Below are positions 7,200 through 14,199 of a stretch of 24,572 bases of DNA, one piece after another. Below the pieces are notes generated by a model. The model was not told where the DNA came from, did not search any database, and was given only the letters and a program-made list of their open reading frames with translations. The number at the start of each line of letters is the position of its first letter. Positions within the stretch are counted from its first letter, which is position 1. Source of the DNA: a virus; the IMG/VR virus record IMGVR_UViG_3300047585_000021, positions 1 to 24,572 of that record; one strand, 5' to 3'. Both the position numbers and the translations under genes were made by a program.

Positions 7200-7678
7200 G
7201 CGGCTTCGACGGGCCGGGCGTCCTGGCCGTCTACTCGGCGCTGACCAGCCACGCCAAGAGCCTGAACATCTTCCAGGACGTCAACCGGCACGAGTCGGAC
7301 AACCCGCCAGCGGGCGGCGCGTACTGCTCGTTCCTGCTCGGCGACGGCGAGGCGATCCGGGCGTCCGGGATGACCGCGACGTCGATCCGGCAGGAGTTCA
7401 CTGCCCGCATCTACGTGCTCCGCCAGCAGCGGCCCCTGGAGGCGATCGACCCGGCGATCCTGACCTCGACCATGCTCCTGGTGGCCGCCTACTCCGCCGA
7501 CTTCACGCTGGCCAGCGTCCCGGCCGGCCTGGTGCGGAACGTGGACCTGCTCGGCGCGACCGGCCAGGGGCTGAGCTGGCGGCCCGGCTACCTGGAGCAG
7601 GACGGCAGCACGTACCGGGTGATGGACGTCCTCGTTCCGCTGATCCTCAACGACGCGTTTGCGCAGGTGGCGACATGA
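7196..7678 (+). CDS. Tail terminator-like protein
   Basis: The 160-residue protein begins with GVLAVYSALTSHAKSLNIFQ, continues with beta segments (TSIRQEFTARIYVL) and ends with YRVMDVLVPLILNDAFAQVA. Length, alpha/beta character and position (immediately before the tail-tube genes) fit a tail terminator, the ring that caps the tube and joins it to the connector. Family membership rests mainly on synteny. It overlaps both neighbours by four bases (GTGA at the start, ATGA at the end), so translation is probably coupled through the connector-tail genes. Confidence 0.75.
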   Translation: MSGFDGPGVLAVYSALTSHAKSLNIFQDVNRHESDNPPAGGAYCSFLLGDGEAIRASGMTATSIRQEFTARIYVLRQQRPLEAIDPAILTSTMLLVAAYSADFTLASVPAGLVRNVDLLGATGQGLSWRPGYLEQDGSTYRVMDVLVPLILNDAFAQVAT

Positions 7679-9123
7679 GCGGGAGCACCACGAAGAGCAG
7701 TGGTCTCGGCGATGACCTGGTCGTGGCCGGTTACCACATCGGCGGCGACGTCCAGGACCTGAGCATCGCCAGCCCGCTCGGCGTGCTCGACGTCACCGAC
7801 ATCACCCAGTACGGCCACTCCCGCCTCGCCGGCCTGCGCAGTGCCTCCATGGACCTGGTCACGTTCCACGACCCGGCCGCGAATATGGCCCATGACGCAT
7901 TCAAGGGCCTGCCCACGGCCGACGTGATCATGACCTACCTGCGCGGGACGGCACTCGGGGGCGCGGCGGCGAGCCTGAACGCCAAGCAGGTCGGCTACGA
8001 CCCGACCAGGAGCAACGACGGCAGCCTGACATTCAAGGTGCAGGGCCAGTCGAACTCCTACAATGCCGCCGCCCTGGACTGGGCCGTCCAGCTCACCCCC
8101 GGAGTGACCAGCGTTGCCAACCTGCTGACCGGCCAGAACGCGGGTTTCGAGGGCGGCGTCGGCAACTGGGTGCAGGCGGGCGGCTGCACGGTCGCCGACT
8201 CGTCGGCGCAGGCCCATTCGGGCAGCGATTCGCTGGCATTGACCTGTACGACGGCTGGCACGATGGGTGCCGCGTCGTGCATCGCCTCCAGCATCACCAC
8301 GCAGGGGCTCGCGGTCACGGCGGGCCAGCTCTACACCGTCCAGATGTACCTGCGGGCGGCCACGGCGGCCCGCACCAGCACGCCGCAGATCGCGTTCTAC
8401 AGCCCCGCGGGGACCCTGCTGTCCACGGTCAGCGGCAGCGCGGTCGCGGACGTGACGACCGGCTGGACGCTGCTGACGGTCGAGGCCGCGATCGCCCCGG
8501 CGACGGCGGTCTATGCCCGGGTGCTGATCCAGGTCGCCAGCGCGGCCCTGACTGAGGTGCATTACCTCGACGACGTGTCCGTGTTCCCGGCGCCGGGCAG
8601 TGTGAACAACGGCCAGGCGTACGGCTTCGGCGCGCAGGCCTATCTGCACGTGCCCGCGTTCACCGGCACCGATGTGACCGTGCAGCTGCAGCATGCCCCG
8701 GATGGCGAGACCTGGACGGAACTGGCCGCCTTCAGTCAGGTCACCGGCTCCGTGCCGCTGGCGCAGCGGCTGTGCCTGTCCGGGCTGTTCACCTGCCCCG
8801 TGGCGTCGCCCGGGGTGTTCACCGCGCCGGGCCCGGTCTTCCTGGCCAACCAGGCGGTGCAGCTGTCCGCGCTGCCCGGCCAGAGCCTGCCCGGCGGGTT
8901 CGCCGCGGCGACGACGTACTACGTGATCTCGCCGGCCGGCAGCACGTTCGGGCTGGCCGCGACGCCGTCCGGTTCGCCGATCAACGCCACCACGGCCGGC
9001 TCTGGGGTCGTGGGCGCGGTGGTGGACCAGTACCTGCAGGCCGCGCTCACGACGGTAGGCGGCTTCACCGCCCTGTCGTACGAGGTCAACGTGAATGTGA
9101 ATCCGGTGCAAGTCGTCTTCTAG
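7675..9123 (+). CDS. Tail-tube-like protein with two inserted domains
   Basis: The 482-residue protein has the frame of an actinophage tail-tube protein: residues 1-~148 (STKSSGLGDDLVVAGYHIGG ... LRSASMDLVTFHDPAANMAH ... VIMTYLRGTALGG ... DGSLTFKVQGQSNSYN) and the pieces FGAQAYLHVPAFTGTDVTVQ and FTALSYEVNVNVNPVQVVF. Two segments interrupt this frame. Residues ~149-309 (NAGFEGGVGNWVQAGGCTVA ... LDDVSVFPAPG) look like a carbohydrate-binding jelly-roll of the CBM4/9 type. Residues ~372-447 (ending SLPGGFAAATTYYVISP ... INATTAGSG) are a module also present in two tail-tip proteins further on. ATG 7675 overlaps the previous stop. Whether it forms the tube itself or a minor ring is open, because a second tube-like protein follows at 9608. 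Confidence 0.8.
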   Translation: MSGSTTKSSGLGDDLVVAGYHIGGDVQDLSIASPLGVLDVTDITQYGHSRLAGLRSASMDLVTFHDPAANMAHDAFKGLPTADVIMTYLRGTALGGAAASLNAKQVGYDPTRSNDGSLTFKVQGQSNSYNAAALDWAVQLTPGVTSVANLLTGQNAGFEGGVGNWVQAGGCTVADSSAQAHSGSDSLALTCTTAGTMGAASCIASSITTQGLAVTAGQLYTVQMYLRAATAARTSTPQIAFYSPAGTLLSTVSGSAVADVTTGWTLLTVEAAIAPATAVYARVLIQVASAALTEVHYLDDVSVFPAPGSVNNGQAYGFGAQAYLHVPAFTGTDVTVQLQHAPDGETWTELAAFSQVTGSVPLAQRLCLSGLFTCPVASPGVFTAPGPVFLANQAVQLSALPGQSLPGGFAAATTYYVISPAGSTFGLAATPSGSPINATTAGSGVVGAVVDQYLQAALTTVGGFTALSYEVNVNVNPVQVVF

Positions 9124-9137
9124 GGAGGTGGTCTGAC

Positions 9138-9608
9138 ATGCCAGCATCCCGCAGGGCCGTGGCCCGCGCGGTGCGGCAGCCGTTCCGTATGGCGCCGCGG
9201 CTGCCGGTCACCGCGGTCAAGACCTGGGCTGTGCGCCAGTCATCCGACCGCACGGTGAAGGTGGCGTGCGAACGCGCCGCCCCGCCGTGCTGGTCCTACC
9301 TCAAGGGCTGGGAAACCTTCCTCGACGAGAAGGTGCCCGCGCAGGCCGAGGCTGCGCGCTGGATCCGCCACGAGTCCGGGCGCACCTTCACCGAGACCAC
9401 CGGCGGCGGCCTGACCGTCTTCCGGTTCGGGCCGGGGCAACGGTGCTTCACCGAGCATCGCACCCGCCCGCAGCAGTGGGTCGAGCGCGACGGCGACTGG
9501 CGCGGCCGGGGCCGCGGTGCCGTGCTGCTGCACAAGCGGCCGGCTGACTGGCAGGAATCGTTCGGCGAGCACCAGGACCGGCTCGCCACGGCAATCGAAA
9601 GGGGCTGA
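9138..9608 (+). CDS. Conserved actinophage protein of unknown function
   Basis: A 156-residue basic protein. The recognisable part is WSYLKGWETFLDEK, ESGRTFTETT, FGPGQRCFTEHR, GDWRGRGRG and a closing DWQESFGEHQDRL. From memory this set of motifs (C-x-x-Y-x-x-G-W ... E-S-G-R-x-F-T ... F-x-P-G-Q-x-C-F-x-E-H-R ... G-D-W-R-G ... D-W-x-x-x-F-G-E-H-Q) is common just upstream of the tail-tube gene in actinophages; no function is known. GGGAGGTGG at 9123-9131 is a good ribosome binding site for ATG 9138. An earlier in-frame start would run inside the preceding gene. It is a soluble protein without visible membrane segments. Confidence 0.85.
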   Translation: MPASRRAVARAVRQPFRMAPRLPVTAVKTWAVRQSSDRTVKVACERAAPPCWSYLKGWETFLDEKVPAQAEAARWIRHESGRTFTETTGGGLTVFRFGPGQRCFTEHRTRPQQWVERDGDWRGRGRGAVLLHKRPADWQESFGEHQDRLATAIERG

Positions 9609-10027
9609 TCACGATTAGCAAGGTCACCGGCCTCGGCTGGACCACCTTCACCCTCGCGGACGCCGCGGGCACCCCCCGCGACATCCGCGACGACATCAAC
9701 TCGCTGAACTTCGCCACCCCGCGTGGCGTGCAGGACGTCACCGGCATCGGGGTGTCGGCACACGAGCGGCTGCTGCTGCTGGCCGACCTGTCCGTCGAGA
9801 TGGACGGCACGTTCGACAACGGCACCAACCTCGAGCACGACGTCTTCCAGACGATCAGCTCGACGTCGGTGAACCGGGCGATGGCCAACACGGTCAACGG
9901 CTGCACGCTCAACGCCAACCTGCTGCTCACCGACTACCAGATCGCCCGGTCCGCGACCGGCGAGCTGACCTGGAAGGTGCCCGGCGTGCTGGCCGACGGC
10001 AACGTGCCCCAGTGGTCCGGAGACTAG
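9608..10027 (+). CDS. Major tail tube protein with non-ATG start
   Basis: The ~139-residue product reads SKVTGLGWTTFTLADAAG, then IRDDINSLNFATPRGVQDVT, ERLLLLADLSVEMDGTFDN, HDVFQTISSTSVNRAMANTV and GELTWKVPGVLADGNVPQWS. From memory this is the compact actinophage tail-tube family whose N-terminus is conserved. No ATG, GTG or TTG lies between the upstream stop region and the conserved start. The candidates are ATC 9608 (overlapping the preceding stop as TGATC), ACG 9611 or ATT 9614, preceded by GAAAGGGG at 9597-9604. GTG 9728 would remove ~40 conserved residues and is unlikely to be the true start. ACG and TGATC each differ by one base from a normal ATG or TGATG, so a point change or sequencing error is possible. 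Confidence 0.8.
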   Translation: MTISKVTGLGWTTFTLADAAGTPRDIRDDINSLNFATPRGVQDVTGIGVSAHERLLLLADLSVEMDGTFDNGTNLEHDVFQTISSTSVNRAMANTVNGCTLNANLLLTDYQIARSATGELTWKVPGVLADGNVPQWSGD

Positions 10028-10110
10028 GAGCTGGGTCCAAGTCATCATGACCGTCACGGTTTCTCAATACTCTTGCCAAGTCATATTGGTGATGGCAAGG
10101 GGGTTCCGTC
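10028..10110 (+). promoter_or_regulatory. AT-richer leader of the HNH gene with inverted and direct repeats
   Basis: This is the only clearly AT-richer intergenic stretch of the late region. It contains the inverted repeat CTTGCCA (10072-10078) / TGGCAAG (10093-10099), a short palindrome GTCATCATGAC (10041-10051) and a 9-bp direct repeat CCAAGTCAT (10037-10045 and 10076-10084). It may hold a promoter or RNA hairpin for the HNH gene, or be the edge of the inserted segment. No convincing -35/-10 pair was found. Confidence 0.4.
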
Positions 10111-10875
10111 ATGGGCGGAGCGGCGTCGGGAAACTACATGGTCAAGTCCTGCGGGAAGGCGCACGCCTGGTGTGCGGAGTGCATGCCAGAGGTGGCGGCC
10201 GGCCAGCGGGGGCCGAAGCCGCCGAACCCGGAGCTGCCGCCATGCCGGAACTGTGGCCGCTGCGACGCCTGCCTAGGGCTGGTCGCCCCGGAGGGAATGA
10301 AGGTCTGCCGTCAGTGCGGGGAGACCAAGTCGCTCTCCGGGTTCTACAGGCGCCCGGAGGGTGGCACCTACCGCAACCAGTGCAGGCGGTGTGTTTCTGG
10401 CCCAGTGAAGCGGGTGGTCTGCGAAGGGTGCGGGCGCCGGTTCGGCAGGCATGGGGACACGCGGACGCTCTGTCCCCGATGCCGGCCGCCCCTCACGAAG
10501 CCGTGCGCCCGGTGCGGCACGGAGTTTGTCGGCTCGATGGACCAGCGGCGCTACTGCTCGCCGGAGTGCCGCGCTGCGGCACTCAAGGATCAGCGGGACG
10601 CGGTGCGCAAGGCGCAGCGCCTCGAAGCCCTGCGGGCCTACAGCGGCGGGGGCGAGCCGGCCTGCGCGTGCTGCGGCGAGTCCATCCTGCTGTTCCTTGC
10701 ACTCGATCACGTCAATGGCGGCGGCTATCAGCAGCACCGGGAGCTGGGCGGCGGCGGCTTCTATTCGTGGCTACGCAAGAACAACTATCCGGAGGGATTT
10801 CAGTTGCTCTGCCATAACTGCAACTTCGGGCGCCAGCTCAATGGTGGCGTCTGCCCGCACGTGGGGGCCGGTTAA
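10111..10875 (+). CDS. HNH homing endonuclease-like protein with multiple zinc ribbons
   Basis: The 254-residue protein carries several CxxC pairs in its first ~180 residues (CAECMPE; CRNCGRCDAC; CRQCGETKSLSGFYRR ... CRRC; CEGCGRRF ... CPRC; CARCGTEF ... CSPEC), a string of zinc ribbons probably used for DNA contact. The C-terminal part is an HNH nuclease core: CACCGE (185-190), ALDHVNGGG with His200, FYSWLRKNNYPEGFQLLCHN with His235, then CNFGRQ and CPH. This arrangement is typical of free-standing phage HNH endonucleases. It lies between the tail-tube and chaperone genes, where it has no virion role, so it is likely an inserted selfish gene. AAGGGGG at 10097-10103 precedes the ATG. The stop overlaps the next ATG (TAATG). 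Confidence 0.88.
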   Translation: MGGAASGNYMVKSCGKAHAWCAECMPEVAAGQRGPKPPNPELPPCRNCGRCDACLGLVAPEGMKVCRQCGETKSLSGFYRRPEGGTYRNQCRRCVSGPVKRVVCEGCGRRFGRHGDTRTLCPRCRPPLTKPCARCGTEFVGSMDQRRYCSPECRAAALKDQRDAVRKAQRLEALRAYSGGGEPACACCGESILLFLALDHVNGGGYQQHRELGGGGFYSWLRKNNYPEGFQLLCHNCNFGRQLNGGVCPHVGAG

Positions 10876-11384
10876 TGGGTTTCAAGCCGAAGAAGCGCTA
10901 CAAGCTGGTCTTCGCCGAGCCGGAGTGGAACGGCCTGGAGGTCGTGATGCGCCGCGCGACGATCGGCGACCTTCTCGACCTCCAGGGGCTGGGCGTCGAT
11001 CCCGGCATGTCCCCGGCAGCGGCCATGGGGCTCCCGGAGGACGTGATCCGCGCGATCTTCGGGACGTTCGCCCGGTTCCTGGTGTCGTGGAACGTCGAGG
11101 ACGACGTCGCGGGCGAGGACGGGAGCCTGGCCACGGTCCCGGTGCCGCCGACGCTCGAGGGCGTGCTCACCCAGGAGCAGGACTTCATCTTCATGATCCT
11201 GGCCAACTACCAGAAGCACATCTTGTCGGTGGCGCCCCCTTTGCCCGCAGGCTCCGGGAATGGCGCGACGCCACCGGGGCCGCCACCGGCGCCGGCGGGG
11301 ATGGAGATCCCGATGACCCCGCTGACGGATACGCCAGCGGCCCCGGAGACGGAGACGACGCCGGGAAGCCCTGGGAGCTCGTAA
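10875..11384 (+). CDS. Tail assembly chaperone, zero-frame product (gpG-like)
   Basis: The 169-residue protein starts with KKRYKLVFAEPEWNGLEVVM and the typical helical body (ATIGDLLDLQGL ... FGTFARFLVSWNVEDD ... DFIFMILANYQKHILSV). Residues after ~124 are a Pro/Thr/Gly-rich tail with no domain character. Position directly before the tape measure gene and the overlapping -1 frame identify it as the shorter member of a gpG/gpGT-type chaperone pair, which coats the tape measure during tail assembly and is not part of the virion. The ATG overlaps the stop of the HNH gene, so the endonuclease gene may have captured the original upstream junction. Confidence 0.88.
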   Translation: MGFKPKKRYKLVFAEPEWNGLEVVMRRATIGDLLDLQGLGVDPGMSPAAAMGLPEDVIRAIFGTFARFLVSWNVEDDVAGEDGSLATVPVPPTLEGVLTQEQDFIFMILANYQKHILSVAPPLPAGSGNGATPPGPPPAPAGMEIPMTPLTDTPAAPETETTPGSPGSS

Positions 11385-11512
11385 GGGCGGAGCTGGTGCT
11401 GGGCCTGGCCGAAATGTGGCACTCCCGCCCATCCCAGGTGCTGAAGGAAGACGCGGAGGTGCTGCGCGACCTGGAGGTCAGGCGGCTCGGAACGCCGAGG
11501 GGAGGTGAGTAA
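10875..11512 (+). CDS. Tail assembly chaperone, -1 frameshift fusion (gpGT-like)
   Basis: Slippage by -1 at 11237-11243 joins the first ~123 residues of the zero frame to 89 residues of the overlapping frame, for ~212 residues in total. The added part reads ARRLREWRDATG, then a Gly/Asp-rich linker and a helical end, WELVRAELVLGLAEMWHSRP, SQVLKEDAEVLRDLEVRRL. That ending resembles the T domain of gpGT proteins, which contacts the tape measure. The T part has no start codon with a ribosome binding site of its own. The fusion stop overlaps the tape measure ATG as TAATG, as expected for a fusion that is the functional upstream partner. The joined coordinates are 10875-11243 then 11243-11512. Confidence 0.8.
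11237..11243 (+). other. Programmed -1 ribosomal frameshift site CCCTTTG
   Basis: The heptamer C CCT TTG is in the zero frame in the canonical X XXY YYZ register: tRNAs on CCT and TTG can re-pair with CCC and TTT. A possible stimulatory hairpin, TGGCG-CGA-CGCCA, lies at 11261-11273, 17 bases downstream (a little further than usual). No other in-register slippery heptamer was found between the end of the conserved G domain and the zero-frame stop. Confidence 0.72.
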
Positions 11513-14190
11513 TGGCGGCGAACGTCGTCGAGATCGTCATCACCAGCACAAACAAAGCGGGCGCTGGCATCGAGGAGTCCGCGGACCAGGCCGAGGAGGC
11601 CGCCGCGGCGTGGGACGCCTACGCGGACGCGGCCACCCGGGCGGCCGAGGCGAACACGGAGCTGGAGGCGGCGGCGGCCCGGCTGGCCGGGGTGCAGGCC
11701 GACGAGGGTGCCAGCGGCGAGGAGCTGGCCGCCGTGCAGAACGAGTACGCGGCGGCGCTGGACCGGGCCAGCACGGCGGCCACGGCGAGCCTGGACGCCC
11801 AGATGCGGCTGGCCGCGGCCGAGCGTGATAGCGCCGCGGCGGCGAAGGAGTCCAGCGACGCCCAGGAGGAGAGTGCCGCCAAGACCGACGAGTCCAGCGA
11901 GAGTGCGGGCATGTTCGCGGGCGCCTGGGGGAAGGCGAAGCTGGCACTCCTCGGCGTCGCCGGGGCGATGGTCTACGGCACGGTCAAGGCGGCCGGTTTC
12001 CAGAGTGTCATGAACACGCTGAACACGCAGGCGGGCGTGTCGCGCGGCCAGCTCGCGTCGCTCGGCAACGGGGTGCTGGCGCTGGCCGGGCAGGTCGGCG
12101 ACAGCCCGGACTCCCTGGCGCAGGCGCTCTACCACGTCGAGTCGTCGTTCGCCAGCGTCGGCATCACCGGCCCGAAGGCCCTCAACCTGCTGAAGACGGC
12201 GGCCGAGGGTGCGGCGGTCGGTCACGCCGACCTGGTCGACGTCACGAACGCGCTGGACGCGACGATCGTCGCCGGGGTGCCGGGGATCAAGTCCTACAGC
12301 GGCGCGATGGGTGCCCTTAACGCCATCGTCGGCTCCGGCGACATGACCATGCAGGATCTGGCCAGCGCGATGTCCACCGGCGTGATGGCGGTCGCGAAGT
12401 CGTTCGGCCAGAACATTTACCAGGTCGGGGCGGCCCTGGCCGTCTTCGGTGACAACAACATCCGGGGGGCCCACGCGGCGACGGAGCTGCGGATGGCCTG
12501 GCAGGCGATGCAGGCGCCGCTGACCACCGCGGGCCCGGTGCTGAAGAGCATCGGCCTGACGATGACCGAGCTGGGCCACACGATGACCCACGAGGGCATG
12601 TCGTCGGCGATCGAGCAGTTCATCCAGCACCTGCAGGCGAGCAAGGTCCCGGCCAGCGACTGGGGCCAGTACATGACTGAGATCTTCGGCAAGAAGGCCG
12701 GCGTCGGCATCGGGATCCTGACCGACCAGATCGACCGGCTCAAGAGCAAGTTCCCCGACCTCGAGCGCGGCGCATCCGGCTTCGGCTCGGCGTGGGCGCA
12801 CACGCAGCAGACGGTCGCGCAGCAGTGGGCCGACCTGAAGTCCAGCCTGGACGCCCTGGTCACCAAGATGGGCGTCGGCCTGCTGCCGATCGCCATGAAG
12901 GCCGTCCGCGGGCTGACCGACTTCGCCAACGCGCTCGAGCATGGGAAGGGCCCGGCGATCGCGGTCGCCGCCATCATCGGCGGCGCGCTGGCGGGGATCG
13001 CCCTCAAAAAGCTCCAGGATGGGCTCTCGACCGCAGCCGAGGGGTTCGAGAATCTCTGGAAGGGCGGCGAGAAGCTCGCGGGCTGGGCCGGCCAGATGAT
13101 CGGCAAGCTGACCGGCGCCGGGGACGCCGCGGCGGACGCGGCCACCGAGACCGAGGGCCTGGCCGCCGCACAGGATGCCCAGGCCGAGTCGGCGGAAGGG
13201 GCAGCGGCGGCGCAGGAAACCCTTGACGTTGCCGAGGACGCCAACCCGATCGGCGCGATCATCATGCTGCTGGTGGCCCTGGCCGCCGGGATCTATGAGG
13301 TCGTGAGGCACTGGAAGGACTTCGAGCACTGGGGATCCGAGGCCCTCCATGGGGTCGAGACCGCGGCCCGCGACGTGTGGTCCTGGATCAAGGCGAACTG
13401 GCCGATGCTGGCCGGGATCCTGCTAGCGCCATTTACCGGCGGTATTTCGCTGGCAATCGCCCTGATCGTGAAATTCCACAAGGATATCGAGCGCGAATTC
13501 GATGATATCCGCCACGACGTGGCGTCAGATCTGGACGGAATGCGCCACGATGTCGCCGCCGCTTTTGACGATTTTATTAGCACCGAGGAATCGGGGCTGG
13601 ATATTATCCGCCACGATTTCGCCTCGAAATTCGACCAAATCCGGCACGACATCGCCTCCTGGGGCGATGACGTCGTCCACTGGTTTGAGCAGCTCCCCGG
13701 CCGGATCGTGAACGGTGCGGCGGCGCTGCCGGGGATGCTTTTCCATCTCGGGGAGAACGCGATCTCTGGGCTGCTGCACGGCCTGGAATCGATGGTCGGC
13801 GGCCTGATCGGTGATGCGGAGAATTGGGGTCACGACATCGCCAACGCCATTGGCGGCGCTTTCGGTATCCATTTCAGCGAGCCGTCTGAGGCCACGAAGA
13901 TGATCGCGGCCGGGCAGCGCGCCGGCCTGGGCTTCGCCAAGGGGCTGGCGTCCACGGAGGGCGCCTTGCGCGGCGCCGCGGCGACCGCGTCCCGTGCCGC
14001 GATGTTCGGCGGGGCTGGCGGCGGCTACGGCGGCGGCGGTGCGGGCGGCCAGATGGAGGTCGTCCTGCGCTGGGAAGGGGCCGAATCGGGGCTGATCAGG
14101 GAGCTGTTCCAGTCGCTGAAGGCGCAGGTCCGGGTCGTCGGCGGCGGTGGCACCAACAGCGCCCAGCGGGCGTGGGGACAGACGAGCTAG
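11512..14190 (+). CDS. Tail tape measure protein
   Basis: At 892 residues this protein should set the tail length, about 130 nm at 0.15 nm per residue. Residues ~1-135 are an Ala/Glu/Asp-rich coiled-coil region. Residues ~150-480 match the TP901-type tape measure core (VMNTLNTQAGVSRGQLASLG, GIKSYSGAMGALNAIVGSG, IRGAHAATELRMAWQAM). Hydrophobic segments lie near residues 143-160, 481-500, 580-597 and 631-652, as in tape measures that insert into the membrane during DNA ejection. Residues 663-728 form six 11-residue repeats of the (F/L)DxIRHDxAS type. A Gly-rich stretch and a VVLRWEGAESG segment close the protein. The ATG overlaps the chaperone fusion stop. DNA at ~13430-13700 uses more A/T third positions than the rest, which hints at mosaic origin. 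Confidence 0.95.
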   Translation: MAANVVEIVITSTNKAGAGIEESADQAEEAAAAWDAYADAATRAAEANTELEAAAARLAGVQADEGASGEELAAVQNEYAAALDRASTAATASLDAQMRLAAAERDSAAAAKESSDAQEESAAKTDESSESAGMFAGAWGKAKLALLGVAGAMVYGTVKAAGFQSVMNTLNTQAGVSRGQLASLGNGVLALAGQVGDSPDSLAQALYHVESSFASVGITGPKALNLLKTAAEGAAVGHADLVDVTNALDATIVAGVPGIKSYSGAMGALNAIVGSGDMTMQDLASAMSTGVMAVAKSFGQNIYQVGAALAVFGDNNIRGAHAATELRMAWQAMQAPLTTAGPVLKSIGLTMTELGHTMTHEGMSSAIEQFIQHLQASKVPASDWGQYMTEIFGKKAGVGIGILTDQIDRLKSKFPDLERGASGFGSAWAHTQQTVAQQWADLKSSLDALVTKMGVGLLPIAMKAVRGLTDFANALEHGKGPAIAVAAIIGGALAGIALKKLQDGLSTAAEGFENLWKGGEKLAGWAGQMIGKLTGAGDAAADAATETEGLAAAQDAQAESAEGAAAAQETLDVAEDANPIGAIIMLLVALAAGIYEVVRHWKDFEHWGSEALHGVETAARDVWSWIKANWPMLAGILLAPFTGGISLAIALIVKFHKDIEREFDDIRHDVASDLDGMRHDVAAAFDDFISTEESGLDIIRHDFASKFDQIRHDIASWGDDVVHWFEQLPGRIVNGAAALPGMLFHLGENAISGLLHGLESMVGGLIGDAENWGHDIANAIGGAFGIHFSEPSEATKMIAAGQRAGLGFAKGLASTEGALRGAAATASRAAMFGGAGGGYGGGGAGGQMEVVLRWEGAESGLIRELFQSLKAQVRVVGGGGTNSAQRAWGQTS
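13498..13695 (+). repeat. Six 11-residue repeats within the tape measure gene
   Basis: Consecutive units read FDDIRHDVASD, LDGMRHDVAAA, FDDFISTEESG, LDIIRHDFASK, FDQIRHDIASW, GDDVVHWFEQL. The hydrophobic first position and the IRHD core are kept in four of six units; the third and sixth are divergent. Eleven-residue repeats with regularly spaced aromatic or large hydrophobic residues are known in tape measure proteins. Confidence 0.75.
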
Positions 14191-14199
14191 GGAGGGCGC

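Noticed and set aside
7588-9147. 519-codon open frame on the minus strand
   Set aside because: It lies opposite the tube-like gene, is dominated by Arg/Gly/His as expected from a GC-rich antisense frame, has no domain pattern, and conflicts with a well supported plus-strand gene.
10060-10090. Possible sigma-70 type promoter before the HNH gene
   Set aside because: CATATT-like -10 at 10083 has no matching -35 at a proper distance, so no promoter was called; only the leader as a whole is listed.
10047-10817. 256-codon frame starting ATG 10047
   Set aside because: It overlaps the HNH gene in another frame; its translation lacks the Cys and HNH motifs that the chosen frame shows.
10451-11242. 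Upstream part of the frame that contains the chaperone T domain
   Set aside because: Before 11237 this frame overlaps the HNH gene and the chaperone body and has only biased shadow sequence; only the part after the slippery site is credible.
11191-13350. 719-codon open frame on the minus strand
   Set aside because: It is antisense to the chaperone and tape measure genes and shows only the Arg/Gly/Leu/Asp bias of GC-rich shadow frames.
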